Part shown: piece by piece, positions 16,327-24,567 of the stretch
Layout of the letters: each line of letters opens with the position of its first letter
Numbering within the stretch: position 1 is the first letter of the stretch
Assembly: GCF_900114325.1 (NCBI RefSeq)
Contig: NZ_FOSR01000001.1
Coordinates: 451,693-515,692 of the forward strand
Length of the DNA: 64,000 nt
Reading direction: 5' to 3'
DNA from: Rhodanobacter glycinis
GTDB taxonomy: Bacteria; Pseudomonadota; Gammaproteobacteria; Xanthomonadales; Rhodanobacteraceae
Notes under the pieces: model-generated
Seen by the model: only the letters and a program-made list of their open reading frames with translations
What the model was told of the DNA's origin: nothing
Database searches by the model: none
Made by a program: the position numbers and the translations under genes

Positions 16327-19300
16327 GGGGTCTTCTCCTTGGCGAGGCGCCGGGCGGCGCGTTCTTCGATCCAGTCGTAGAGCACCGGCAGCAGCACCAG
16401 CGTCAGCAAGGTCGAGGTGATCAGACCACCGACCACCACGGTGGCGAGCGGGCGCTGGGTTTCCGCACCCACGCCACTGGAGAGCAGCATCGGCACCAGG
16501 CCCAGGATCGCTACGCTCGCGGTCATCATCACCGGGCGCATGCGCAGGGCCGTACCGCGGATCACTGCCTCGCGCACAGGCAAGCCTTTCTCACGTTGTT
16601 CGTTCAAGAAACTCACCAGCACGATGCCGTTCAACATCGCCACGCCGAACACCGCGATGAAGCCGATGGCCGAGGGTACCGACAGGTATTGCCCGGTGAT
16701 CGCCAAGCCGACGATGCCGCCGATGGTGGCAAACGGCACGTTGGCCAAGATCAGCGTGGCGTGCTTCACCGAGTTGAACGCGGTGTAGAGCAAGACAAAG
16801 ATGAAGAAAATCGTCGCCGGCACGATCAGCGACAATCGCTTCAACGCCCGCTGCTGGTTCTCGAACGCGCCGCCCCATTCGCTGTAATAGCCAGTCGGCA
16901 ACTTCACCTGTTGCGCGATGGCCGCATTGGCTTCCTTGACGAAGCCGTCGATGTCACGACCGCGAACATCCATCTGGATCACCGCATAGCGCTGCAGTTG
17001 TTCTCGACGAATGAACGAGTAGCCTTCCGCATCGCTGACCTCAGCCACCTGCGACAGCTGCACCAGTGCGCCGCTGGGCGTGCGGATCGGAATGCGCTTG
17101 ATCGCCGGCAACGAGGCCTTGTCCGCATCGTCCAGCCGCACGGCGATGTCGAAGCGTTTCACGCCGTCGAGTAAGGTCGTCACCGGCTCGCCGCCGATGC
17201 CGTTCTTCACCACGGTGAGCACGTCGTCGGCGTTCAAGCCGTAACGGGCCAGCGCATCGCGATCCACCTTGATGCGGATCTGCGGCTTGCCGATGTTCGC
17301 CTCCAGCGCGAGATCGGCGACGCCAGGCACCCCGGCCAACACGTTCTTGATGCGACTGCTCAAGCGATCAAGTTCGCCCAGGTCATCGCCATAGATCTTC
17401 AGTGCCAGCGTGGCGCGCACACCCGAGATCAGTTCCTCGATGCGCATCTGGATCGGCTGCGTGTAGCTCACCACCGCGGTGGGCAGCGCCGCCGACAGTT
17501 CCTTCTGCATCGCTTCCTCGATGCTTTCCAGCGTCTCGCCCTTGCGCCATTGATCCTTCGGTTTCAGCGGCGTGTACACCTCCATGTAGTTCACATCCGC
17601 CGTTTCGCCTTTTTCGGCGCGACCGATCATCGCCAGCGTGGTTTCCACTTCCGGAAACTTTTGTTTGACCAGTGTCGACACTTGCTTGGAGATGGCGATC
17701 GATTCGTCCAGCGATGCCGACGGAATCGAGGTAATGCGCCACATGATGGCGCCTTCCTTCAGGTTAGGCATGAACTCCTTGCCGAGGAACGGGAACAGCG
17801 CGAGGCTGCCGACCAAGGCTCCGGCGGCGATGCCCAGCACTAGCTTGCGGCGCGCCAGCGCCCAGGCGAGCACCGTGGCGTAGTGGCGTTTCAGGAATGC
17901 CACCAGCCAGGTGTCCTTCTCTTCCTTCGGCTTCAACACCAGCGCGGCGAGCACCGGTATCAACGTCAAGGCGAGAATCAGCGAGCCGGCCATCGCGAAG
18001 CTGATATTGAACGCCATCGGCTTGAACATCTTGCCTTCCAGCCCTTGCAGGCTGAACAGCGGCAGGAACACCACGATGATGATCAGGATCGCGAACGCCA
18101 TTGGATTGGCCACCTCGCGCGCCGCGGCCAGCACCGCGGACGTGCGATCGACCGGGCCGCCATGCGCCTTGCGCTCGGCCATGATGCGGTAGGCGTTTTC
18201 CACCATCACCACGGCGCCATCCACCATCATGCCGATACCGATCGCCAACCCCGCCAGCGACATCAGGTTGGCCGACAGGCCGACCTGATTCATGCAGATG
18301 AAGGCGATCAGCATCGCCAACGGCAACGCCACGACGACCACCAGCGCGCTGCGAAACTCACCCAGGAACAGGAACAGCACCAGTGCCACCAGGATCGAAC
18401 CTTCCACCAGCGCACGCACCGCGGTGCCCACCGCCGCGTTGACCAGTTCAGTGCGCTCGTACACCGGTTTTACGACCACGCCCGGCGGCAAGGATTGCTT
18501 CACTGTGTCGAGCTTGGCCTTGACCGCATCGACCACGCTCTTGGCGTTCTCGCCAATGCGAGCCAGCGCTTGGCCCATCACCACTTCCTTGCCATCGCGC
18601 GTCACGGCACCGGTGCGGGGCGCACCCGCCTCGGTGATGGTGGCCACGTCACGCACGTAGACCGGCGTGCCGTCTTCGGTCTTGAGCACGATGTTGCCCA
18701 GATCCTTCGCGTTCTGGATCAGGCCCAGTCCACGTACCAGGTACTGCTCGCGGCCGACATCGACGAAGTTGCCGCCGACTTGCGCGTTGTTGGCCTGCAG
18801 CGCCTCGATCACCTCTTTGAAGCCAAGCTTGTGCGCGATCAGTTTCATCGGGTCGATGCGCACCTGGAACTGCTTTTCCTGGCCGCCCCATGAGCTGACG
18901 TCATCGACACCCGGTGCGGTGCGCAGGATCAAACGGATGGTCCAGTCCTGCAGTGTGCGCAGATCCATGTCGTTCGGTGCCGTACCGGCCGTGGCGCCTT
19001 TCAAGGTGCTGTCGGCGCGTTCGACGGTGTACCAGAACACCTGGCCGAGACCGGAGGTGTTCGGTCCCATCTCCGGTTTGCCGTAGCCGGCCGGCAAGCG
19101 ATCGCCCACCTGCTGCAACCGTTCGTTGACCAGCTGGCGAGCGAAGTAGATGTCCATGCTGTCGTCGAAGTAGACCGACACATAGGACAGCCCGAACAAG
19201 CTCACCGAGCGGATCTGCTCCACTTTGGGCAGGCCGGCGAGCGCCGATTCCACCGGCGTGGTGAGGAGTTGTTCGACATCCTCCGCCGCCAGCCCCGATG

Positions 19301-19457
19301 CCTCGGTGTAGACATTGACCTGCACCGGTGTGACATCGGGAAACGCGTCGATGGGCAGCTGACGCACCGCCTGGAAACCGAGGAAGCCGATCACCACGAA
19401 AATGATCAGCACCAGCACCTTGTAGCGCAGGGAGAGTTCAACCAGACGTTCCAGCAT
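16323..19457 (-). CDS. czcA: Heavy-metal efflux RND transporter (CzcA/CusA family)
   Basis: The 1044-residue inner-membrane proton antiporter has 12 membrane segments and two large periplasmic loops, starting MLERLVELSLRYKVLVL as CzcA does. It takes divalent cations from the periplasm or cytoplasm and passes them through the CzcB adaptor and CzcC channel. In segment 4 it reads GIGMMVDGAVVMVEN. The second Asp and the Glu of the CzcA proton/metal relay (D-F-G-x3-D-G-x5-E) are present, but the first Asp is Gly. This suggests a pump group other than classical Co/Zn/Cd CzcA, so metal range is uncertain. It overlaps czcB by one base and the PII-like gene by 4 bp. Confidence 0.92.
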   Translation of the reverse strand: MLERLVELSLRYKVLVLIIFVVIGFLGFQAVRQLPIDAFPDVTPVQVNVYTEASGLAAEDVEQLLTTPVESALAGLPKVEQIRSVSLFGLSYVSVYFDDSMDIYFARQLVNERLQQVGDRLPAGYGKPEMGPNTSGLGQVFWYTVERADSTLKGATAGTAPNDMDLRTLQDWTIRLILRTAPGVDDVSSWGGQEKQFQVRIDPMKLIAHKLGFKEVIEALQANNAQVGGNFVDVGREQYLVRGLGLIQNAKDLGNIVLKTEDGTPVYVRDVATITEAGAPRTGAVTRDGKEVVMGQALARIGENAKSVVDAVKAKLDTVKQSLPPGVVVKPVYERTELVNAAVGTAVRALVEGSILVALVLFLFLGEFRSALVVVVALPLAMLIAFICMNQVGLSANLMSLAGLAIGIGMMVDGAVVMVENAYRIMAERKAHGGPVDRTSAVLAAAREVANPMAFAILIIIVVFLPLFSLQGLEGKMFKPMAFNISFAMAGSLILALTLIPVLAALVLKPKEEKDTWLVAFLKRHYATVLAWALARRKLVLGIAAGALVGSLALFPFLGKEFMPNLKEGAIMWRITSIPSASLDESIAISKQVSTLVKQKFPEVETTLAMIGRAEKGETADVNYMEVYTPLKPKDQWRKGETLESIEEAMQKELSAALPTAVVSYTQPIQMRIEELISGVRATLALKIYGDDLGELDRLSSRIKNVLAGVPGVADLALEANIGKPQIRIKVDRDALARYGLNADDVLTVVKNGIGGEPVTTLLDGVKRFDIAVRLDDADKASLPAIKRIPIRTPSGALVQLSQVAEVSDAEGYSFIRREQLQRYAVIQMDVRGRDIDGFVKEANAAIAQQVKLPTGYYSEWGGAFENQQRALKRLSLIVPATIFFIFVLLYTAFNSVKHATLILANVPFATIGGIVGLAITGQYLSVPSAIGFIAVFGVAMLNGIVLVSFLNEQREKGLPVREAVIRGTALRMRPVMMTASVAILGLVPMLLSSGVGAETQRPLATVVVGGLITSTLLTLVLLPVLYDWIEERAARRLAKEKTP

Positions 19458-20554
19458 TATTCTTCTCCCAGCTGCGAGCGCAACAGACGCGCCTTCAAGG
19501 CGAACGCGCCCTTGCGCACGTAGCTGTCGCCGGCCTTGAGGCCTTGGGTGATCACCGTCCAGCCATCACGCGTGTCGCCGACCATGACCGATGCTGGCTC
19601 GAACGGGCCGTTGCCTTTGGCGAGGAACACCGTTGGCTGGTTCTGCAGCAACACGATCGCTTCGGCGGGCACCGCCAGCTTTTGCACCGCGCTGCCGGCG
19701 GCGATGCGCGCCTCTACCAGTTCGCCCGGGTGCAACAGGTCCTTGCGGTTGTCGACTTCGATGCGCACCGGCACGGTGCGGGTGCGCTCGTCGGTCTGAT
19801 GCGAGCGCTGCACCACCTTGCCGGGGATCGCGGTGTCGTGCACGAGGATGCGGGCGTCGGCATCGGGCTTGACCCGTTCGGCATCGGCCGGTGCCATCTG
19901 CGCGACGACCCAGACCGAATCCTCCTTCACCAGGGTAAACAAGGTGCGACCCGGTTCCACCCGCTCACCGACCAGAAATTCATCGGTGGTGACGCGACCA
20001 GCGGCCGGCGCGAGCAACTCGAAGCTGCCGTCGGCACCGGCCGAACCCTTGCGCAGCAAGCCGCCGATCTGGCCGTCGGACAAACCGTAGGCACGCAACT
20101 TGGCGCGCGCCTGATCGCGCTGCACCTTCGCTTCGTTGTAGCGTCGTGCCGAGACCGCTTGAGGGCCGAGCGACGCGATCCGTTGCCAGTCCTGTTCGGC
20201 CACGATGAACGCGCCCTGGGTCTCGGCGACCTGCACGCTGGAGAGCACCACCAACGGTGCACCGGCTTTCACCACGTCGCCGAGCTTGGCCTTGCGGGCC
20301 AGCACCTGCGATTCCACACGCGGCGACACCAGTACGGTGGAATACGCGTCGGCCTTCACTTCACCGGGGGCTTTCAGTTCATCGGTCAGGGCGCGCGTGG
20401 CGGCCTTGTCGAGGACGATGCCGGCGTCCTTGATCGCCTTGGCGTCCAGCGCCAGCGGATTGGCGGGTGCGGGTTCCTGCGCCATGACGGGACCGGCCAG
20501 CGCAGTAAGCAGCGCCATGCCGAGCAGACTGCGTTTCAAAAAAGAGAGATTCAT
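19457..20554 (-). CDS. czcB: Periplasmic adaptor subunit of the czc-type RND pump
   Basis: The 365-residue membrane fusion protein has a signal peptide (MNLSFLKRSLLGMALL, cut near MAQ). It then shows the biotinyl-lipoyl-like halves around a coiled-coil hairpin (roughly residues 65-205) and beta-barrel and membrane-proximal parts. It bridges the CzcA pump and the outer membrane channel CzcC across the periplasm. There is no N-terminal His-rich or heavy-metal-binding extension, unlike CzcB of Cupriavidus. It overlaps czcC by 4 bp and czcA by one base. Confidence 0.9.
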   Translation of the reverse strand: MNLSFLKRSLLGMALLTALAGPVMAQEPAPANPLALDAKAIKDAGIVLDKAATRALTDELKAPGEVKADAYSTVLVSPRVESQVLARKAKLGDVVKAGAPLVVLSSVQVAETQGAFIVAEQDWQRIASLGPQAVSARRYNEAKVQRDQARAKLRAYGLSDGQIGGLLRKGSAGADGSFELLAPAAGRVTTDEFLVGERVEPGRTLFTLVKEDSVWVVAQMAPADAERVKPDADARILVHDTAIPGKVVQRSHQTDERTRTVPVRIEVDNRKDLLHPGELVEARIAAGSAVQKLAVPAEAIVLLQNQPTVFLAKGNGPFEPASVMVGDTRDGWTVITQGLKAGDSYVRKGAFALKARLLRSQLGEE

Positions 20555-21855
20555 CGGGAGATATCCTGAGTAGGGCCGTCCTGAGTGCGGCCGTCGAGCC
20601 AGTCGGTCAGACGGCCCGCAGCGGTGAGGTAGTCGAACCAGGTCTGCCAGGTTTGGGTTTCCAGTTCCTGGCCGGACAGCGCGGTATCGAGGCTCTGTTT
20701 GAGCTGTACGAGGTAATCGGAGGTGCTGATTTCACCGGCACGCCAGAGCTTCTCCAGCAACGCGGTGCGATCCTCGAACGCGGCGGCGCGACCGCTGCGA
20801 AAAGCCTCGGTGGCACTACGCAAGGCGGCGTAGCGGGCTTGTACTTCCTGCAACCCTGCGCGCAGCACGAACTGGCGCGAACGCACGCCCGCGGCCGCCG
20901 CATCGGCTTCCGCACGAGCGGCGTCCACTTCGGCGCGTCCGGTGTTGAGCACGGGCAAGGGAATCGACACGCTCAGGCCGATCACCTGATCGGTGCGCGG
21001 TCCGCTGCGTACCTGACCGCCGGTCAGGCTGAGCGTGGGATCGGGGATGCGTGCACGGCGGGCGACCTGCACCCCGGCCTCGGCACTCGCTTGCTGGGCG
21101 CGGGACTGACGCAGTTCGGGCAGCTCGTCGACGGGCAACGGCGTGACACTGCCCGCCGCCGGTGACAGGCCCTTGGGCAACGGCGGAAGCGCGGCCCCTT
21201 GATCGCCACTGATGGCCAGCAACGCGGCACGGGCCGCCGCTTCGTTGCTCGCGAGCGTGGCTTGTTGCACCTGCGCCTCACCCAGTGCCAGGCCGGCCAG
21301 ATCGCGTTCGGGACTACTGATGTCGCCGACCTTCAGCCGCTGCGCGGCCAGGTCATCGAAGCGCTGCATCAGCGTGAGGCGACGCTGGCCCAGCTCACTC
21401 TGTCGGGCCGCGAGCGCGGCCGTCGACCAGGCTTTCAGCCAGCGGGCGGCGACGTCACGCCGCACTAGGTTATAGGCCGCCTCGGCGGCGCGCAGGTCGG
21501 CCTCGCCCTGACTGGCCCGGGCACGACGCTTACCGGACAGATCCAGCGGCAGACTGATGCCAGCCGTACGCCGATTGACGTCGGCGTTCTCCGCATCGAG
21601 TGACAGAGAGGGGTTGTACAGCGGCTGCGCGGCGGCACGTGCACGGGCTTGGGCCGCGTCAAGATCGGCCCGCGCGGCCTGCACCTCGGGGCTGGTTTGC
21701 CAGATACGACGCACCGCCGCCTGCAACGGTGATGACGCCAATGCTGTCGGCAGGGGAGCTACCGGTGAGGACGGATGAGTTACGGGGGCGGCACTGAGCA
21801 TGGCCGCGTACAACAGACACACGGCGCCGATCGGCACCGAACGAAAAACAGACAT
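20551..21855 (-). CDS. czcC: Outer membrane channel of the czc-type RND pump (TolC family)
   Basis: The 434-residue TolC-family protein has a signal peptide (first 22 residues, cut after LSAA). The long amphipathic helices of two outer membrane efflux repeats follow, visible as the Ala/Arg/Gln-rich stretches around residues 50-220 and 250-420. CAGGAG lies 9 bases before the ATG. It is the first gene of the coupled czcCBA-PII unit. It would form the outer membrane duct of the tripartite pump. Confidence 0.88.
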   Translation of the reverse strand: MSVFRSVPIGAVCLLYAAMLSAAPVTHPSSPVAPLPTALASSPLQAAVRRIWQTSPEVQAARADLDAAQARARAAAQPLYNPSLSLDAENADVNRRTAGISLPLDLSGKRRARASQGEADLRAAEAAYNLVRRDVAARWLKAWSTAALAARQSELGQRRLTLMQRFDDLAAQRLKVGDISSPERDLAGLALGEAQVQQATLASNEAAARAALLAISGDQGAALPPLPKGLSPAAGSVTPLPVDELPELRQSRAQQASAEAGVQVARRARIPDPTLSLTGGQVRSGPRTDQVIGLSVSIPLPVLNTGRAEVDAARAEADAAAAGVRSRQFVLRAGLQEVQARYAALRSATEAFRSGRAAAFEDRTALLEKLWRAGEISTSDYLVQLKQSLDTALSGQELETQTWQTWFDYLTAAGRLTDWLDGRTQDGPTQDISR

Positions 21856-21926
21856 GAAGCGATCTCCTGAAAACGGTCACGAAGCGATGCACCGCACAGG
21901 CGGTGGCGTCGCGTAACGGAGCGGTT

Positions 21927-22316
21927 TCAGGCGATCGGAGGGCGCAGCAGCGAGCCGGTCGTGGCCGGCATGAATCCCGAATGGAAGGTGAGCGGCGCGA
22001 AGTGCGCCTCCATCCTGGCGATGGGAAGCGGTGCACTGGCCGGCAACGTCACCGAATGCGCACAGGCACAATGACAGCTGCTCCCTTCACCCAGGAGACA
22101 GCTGTTCGCATCGTCAGCCGAGGTCGAGCTGATGGCGGTATCTGTCACCAAGATGGTCGAGGCAGCGGAAGTCGTCGAAGCGAATCGCATCCCGGCCCCA
22201 TCGGCCACGCAGATCGACCCGCTGACCAGCTTGATCAGCAACACGGCCACGACCAACACCCACAGACCGCGGTGGCGGCGCAGGCGAGTCAGCAGGGATG
22301 GCGCGGACCGATACAT
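21927..22316 (-). CDS. Small exported Cys/His protein upstream of czcC
   Basis: The 129-residue product has one N-terminal hydrophobic segment after an Arg-rich start (MYRSAPSLLTRLRRHRG) and a Cys/His cluster, CHCACAH, near residues 82-88. Such small membrane-anchored or exported proteins head many czc and cop operons (CzcI-like, CopL-like, DUF2946-type) and are thought to bind the metal or tune expression. It lies 71 bp before czcC on the same strand, with AGGA before the start. I cannot assign it to one family with certainty. Confidence 0.65.
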   Translation of the reverse strand: MYRSAPSLLTRLRRHRGLWVLVVAVLLIKLVSGSICVADGAGMRFASTTSAASTILVTDTAISSTSADDANSCLLGEGSSCHCACAHSVTLPASAPLPIARMEAHFAPLTFHSGFMPATTGSLLRPPIA

Positions 22317-22423
22317 GCTTCGATCCTAAACGACAGTCGCGCTGTTAGACAATTTCACTTGGCGCCGGTTGTGATGAATTCAGACAGCCCCTACCGGCGC
22401 CATATGACCCTATGAAAGATGGT

Positions 22424-22639
22424 CTACCTGCAGCACGATTTCTGCTGCTGGATCGGCGGACACGGCACGCTGCCGTAGGAGCAGAACACGCAACAGTCGC
22501 CGGGTTTGGGCTGCAGCAATTCGCCGCACCCCTCACAGTCGTAGAAGAACTGGCAGGCATCGGTCGGCATGGTCTCGGTGGCCTGGTGGCCGCAATGCGG
22601 ACAGGTCAGCGTGCTCTGCAGGATGAGTTCGGTCGTCAA
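22424..22639 (-). CDS. GDCC-type small cysteine-rich protein of the mer unit
   Basis: The 71-residue product starts at TTG (22639). The frame is open further upstream, but without an ATG or GTG and with no conserved sequence, and known homologues begin at about this point. It contains CPHCGH near residue 12, CEGCG near 33, the diagnostic GDCCVFCSYG near 44-53, and CC at the end, ten cysteines in all. Proteins of this kind (GDCCVxxxxxx domain) accompany MerC in mercury and other thiophilic-metal operons and probably bind the metal through thiols. It lies 71 bp after merC in the same direction. Confidence 0.75.
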   Translation of the reverse strand: MTTELILQSTLTCPHCGHQATETMPTDACQFFYDCEGCGELLQPKPGDCCVFCSYGSVPCPPIQQQKSCCR

Positions 22640-22710
22640 GCGTTTCGCCGGAGATAATGAGAGTGGAGTGTTGACAGGGTCTTCGCTATGCCCTTGCCAA
22701 TCGTGTCGAT

Positions 22711-23133
22711 TCAGCGGGCATCCGCCGTATCGCTGGCTGTGCGACAGGATGCGCTGGGTGCTGGCGCCAGCAGATCGCGGAGGGACACCGCCATCATCAG
22801 CAGCAGGCCCGGATAGAGCAGCCATCCGGTGCGATGGTCACTGGCCCGCATCACCCATACCGCCAGCAGCACCAGCAGCGGGCCGAGCACACCGAGCGCG
22901 GCACGCGGCCACTGCCGGTGACTGAGCCAGCCCAGCGCGTTGGCAAGCAGCGCGATGGCGGCAAACGCCGGCAGCAGGATGCGGATGAACAGGCCTTCAT
23001 ACGGGCTCAATACGCCCAGCCCGATCGCCGCACCGAGGCCGGCCAGGGCGGGAAAGCAATTCACGCAGGCCGCCGCCGAGACGGCACTGCCGATCAGTCC
23101 GGCCTTGTCGGCCAGCCGGGTAAGCAAGGACAT
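22711..23133 (-). CDS. merC: Mercuric ion transport protein MerC
   Basis: The 140-residue inner-membrane protein has four hydrophobic segments. Its N-terminus, MSLLTRLADKAGLIGSAVSA, is nearly diagnostic for MerC. The metal-binding CxxC is present as CVNC near residues 23-26, inside the first membrane segment. MerC brings Hg(II) into the cytoplasm, usually to feed MerA, which is absent here. It is divergent from merR across a 68-bp region holding the MerR operator. Confidence 0.9.
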   Translation of the reverse strand: MSLLTRLADKAGLIGSAVSAAACVNCFPALAGLGAAIGLGVLSPYEGLFIRILLPAFAAIALLANALGWLSHRQWPRAALGVLGPLLVLLAVWVMRASDHRTGWLLYPGLLLMMAVSLRDLLAPAPSASCRTASDTADAR

Positions 23134-23166
23134 GGAGTCTCCTTTCGCGCGGGATGCCGGTGGTCT

Positions 23167-23197
23167 AAGGTATTCCCGTAGTCAAGTACGGAGTCAA
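23167..23197 (-). promoter_or_regulatory. MerR-controlled promoter/operator of merC
   Basis: Read on the minus strand, -35 is TTGACT (23197-23192), then exactly 19 bp, then -10 TACCTT (23172-23167). The spacer holds the dyad CCGTAC-TTGA-CTACGG, close to the known mer operator CCGTAC-ATGA-GTACGG. The overlong 19-bp spacer is the hallmark of MerR-activated promoters. It lies between divergent merR and merC. Confidence 0.9.
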
Positions 23198-23201
23198 GCC
23201 C

Positions 23202-23609
23202 ATGCCATCCAGGCAGGATACGTTTTCCATCGGCGCCTTCGCCAAGGCAGCCGGAGTCAATGTCGAGACGATTCGCTTCTACCAGCGCAAGCGCCTGTTG
23301 CCGGAACCCGCCCGTCCGCCGGGCGGCATCCGTCGCTACGGAAACGCGGAGGTAGCACGGGTGAAGTTCGTGAAATCCGCGCAGCGCTTGGGGTTCAGCC
23401 TCGATGAGGTGGCGCAGCTGCTGCGACTGGAGGACGGCGCCCATTGCACGGAAGCGGCCGATCTGGCCGCGTTGCGGCTGGCCGATGTACGCAACCGGCT
23501 GGCCGACCTCGCACGCATGGAGACGGCCCTCGCTGCGCTTGTCGAGCAATGCGGCACACGTCAGCGCAACGTGTCCTGCCCGCTAATCGCCTCGTTGTAT
23601 GCCCGCTGA
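23202..23609 (+). CDS. merR: Hg(II)-responsive transcriptional regulator MerR
   Basis: The 135-residue MerR-family protein has an N-terminal winged-helix DNA-binding domain ([20 protein letters not shown]), then a long dimerisation helix. The three cysteines that bind Hg(II) in MerR are in the right places: GAHCTEA near residue 82, EQCG near 119 and SCPL near 128. That separates it from CueR, ZntR or PbrR. It would repress and, with mercury, activate the divergent merC promoter by untwisting the 19-bp spacer. Confidence 0.93.
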   Translation: MPSRQDTFSIGAFAKAAGVNVETIRFYQRKRLLPEPARPPGGIRRYGNAEVARVKFVKSAQRLGFSLDEVAQLLRLEDGAHCTEAADLAALRLADVRNRLADLARMETALAALVEQCGTRQRNVSCPLIASLYAR

Positions 23610-23743
23610 AATGGCGGCTGGCAGGATGCGACAGGCATGACGCCGGTGAACCGCATCGGCTGGATGGTGTAACCACGCCTTGGCCACTCCGCCATGGCCC
23701 GTTGCGGAGCATGCAGTCTTGGCGGCCTCGTCGTCGCGCCGGT

Positions 23744-24085
23744 TCAGGGCATGGGCCGCGCGTGATCGGCCCACTGCGCCGTGCCCTGGATCAGTTCGGC
23801 CCGCACGCAATGCGCGTCCGTGATCGACGTTACCGTGGCTTGCCCGCTCGCGGCGAAGTGTTCAATGGGCACGCCTTTGCTGGGAATCACGTAAGCCACC
23901 CTCATGACCTGCAGCCGCGTGCCGACGGCGGGCAGTGGCGTAACCCGGTAGCAGATGTCCAGCTGCCGTCCGTTAACATGACCAATCCAGCCGTCGGCGT
24001 AAGTATTGTTCGCGTGCGCGATCGTGCCGATGGTCAAGCCCGTGAATAGCAGGGCGGTGCCGAGATACGCAGTGTGCGATTTCAT
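23744..24085 (-). CDS. Small exported protein of unknown function beside cusF
   Basis: The 113-residue product has a signal peptide (MKSHTAYLGTALLFTGLTIG, cut near AHA at about residue 25). The mature domain is short and beta-rich, with cysteines near residues 45 and 93 that could form a disulfide. GGAG lies 8 bases before the ATG. It lies 131 bp after cusF in the same direction, so it may be the distal gene of the copper operon. I do not recognise the family. Confidence 0.6.
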   Translation of the reverse strand: MKSHTAYLGTALLFTGLTIGTIAHANNTYADGWIGHVNGRQLDICYRVTPLPAVGTRLQVMRVAYVIPSKGVPIEHFAASGQATVTSITDAHCVRAELIQGTAQWADHARPMP

Positions 24086-24216
24086 CGGTGTACTCCAAAA
24101 TCATCGGACTACCGTGGACAGGTGCGGCCACAAACCTCACGATGCACGTGGCCGCACTGCCACCCCCGCCGGTCGGCCCCTGCCGGAGGCAAGCGCCGGT
24201 TGGCGGCGGTTCCCGA

Positions 24217-24567
24217 TCAACCTGCCGGGCTGATCGCCGTCACCGTGCTGGCCATGCCGGCCGGATGCAGGGTGAACTTCACCTGCTCGCCCACCTTCAC
24301 CTTTTGCAGCAGCGCCGGCGGATCGGCCTTGAAGGTCATGGTCATCGCCGGCCAGCCGATCGCGGCGATGGCCTGATGCTGCAGCGTGATCGTGCCCTTG
24401 GCCGTATCGATCGCCTTGACGATGCCCACGCCCTGCGCCTGGGTGGGCTTCGCCGCTTGCATGCCGGCCATGCCAGGCATGTTGGGATCCATCTGCTGGG
24501 CGAACGCGGCGGTCGAGGCCAAGGCCAGCGCACTGGAGCATGCGAGGGTGAAAACGTACTTCTTCAT
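24217..24567 (-). CDS. cusF: Periplasmic copper/silver-binding protein CusF-like
   Basis: The 116-residue protein has a signal peptide (cut near AFAQ at residue 24) and a Met-rich linker ([11 protein letters not shown]). The CusF OB-fold motif follows: TLQHQAI, then GWPAMTMTF. These supply the His, Trp and two Met that bind Cu(I) or Ag(I) in CusF. It would hand metal to the CusB adaptor. Its start overlaps the cusA stop by 4 bp, and AGGAG precedes the start. Confidence 0.92.
   Translation of the reverse strand: MKKYVFTLACSSALALASTAAFAQQMDPNMPGMAGMQAAKPTQAQGVGIVKAIDTAKGTITLQHQAIAAIGWPAMTMTFKADPPALLQKVKVGEQVKFTLHPAGMASTVTAISPAG

Noticed and set aside
17883-18893. 336-residue open frame on + opposite czcA
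   Set aside because: His/Gln/Arg-rich antisense frame, typical of GC-rich shadows.
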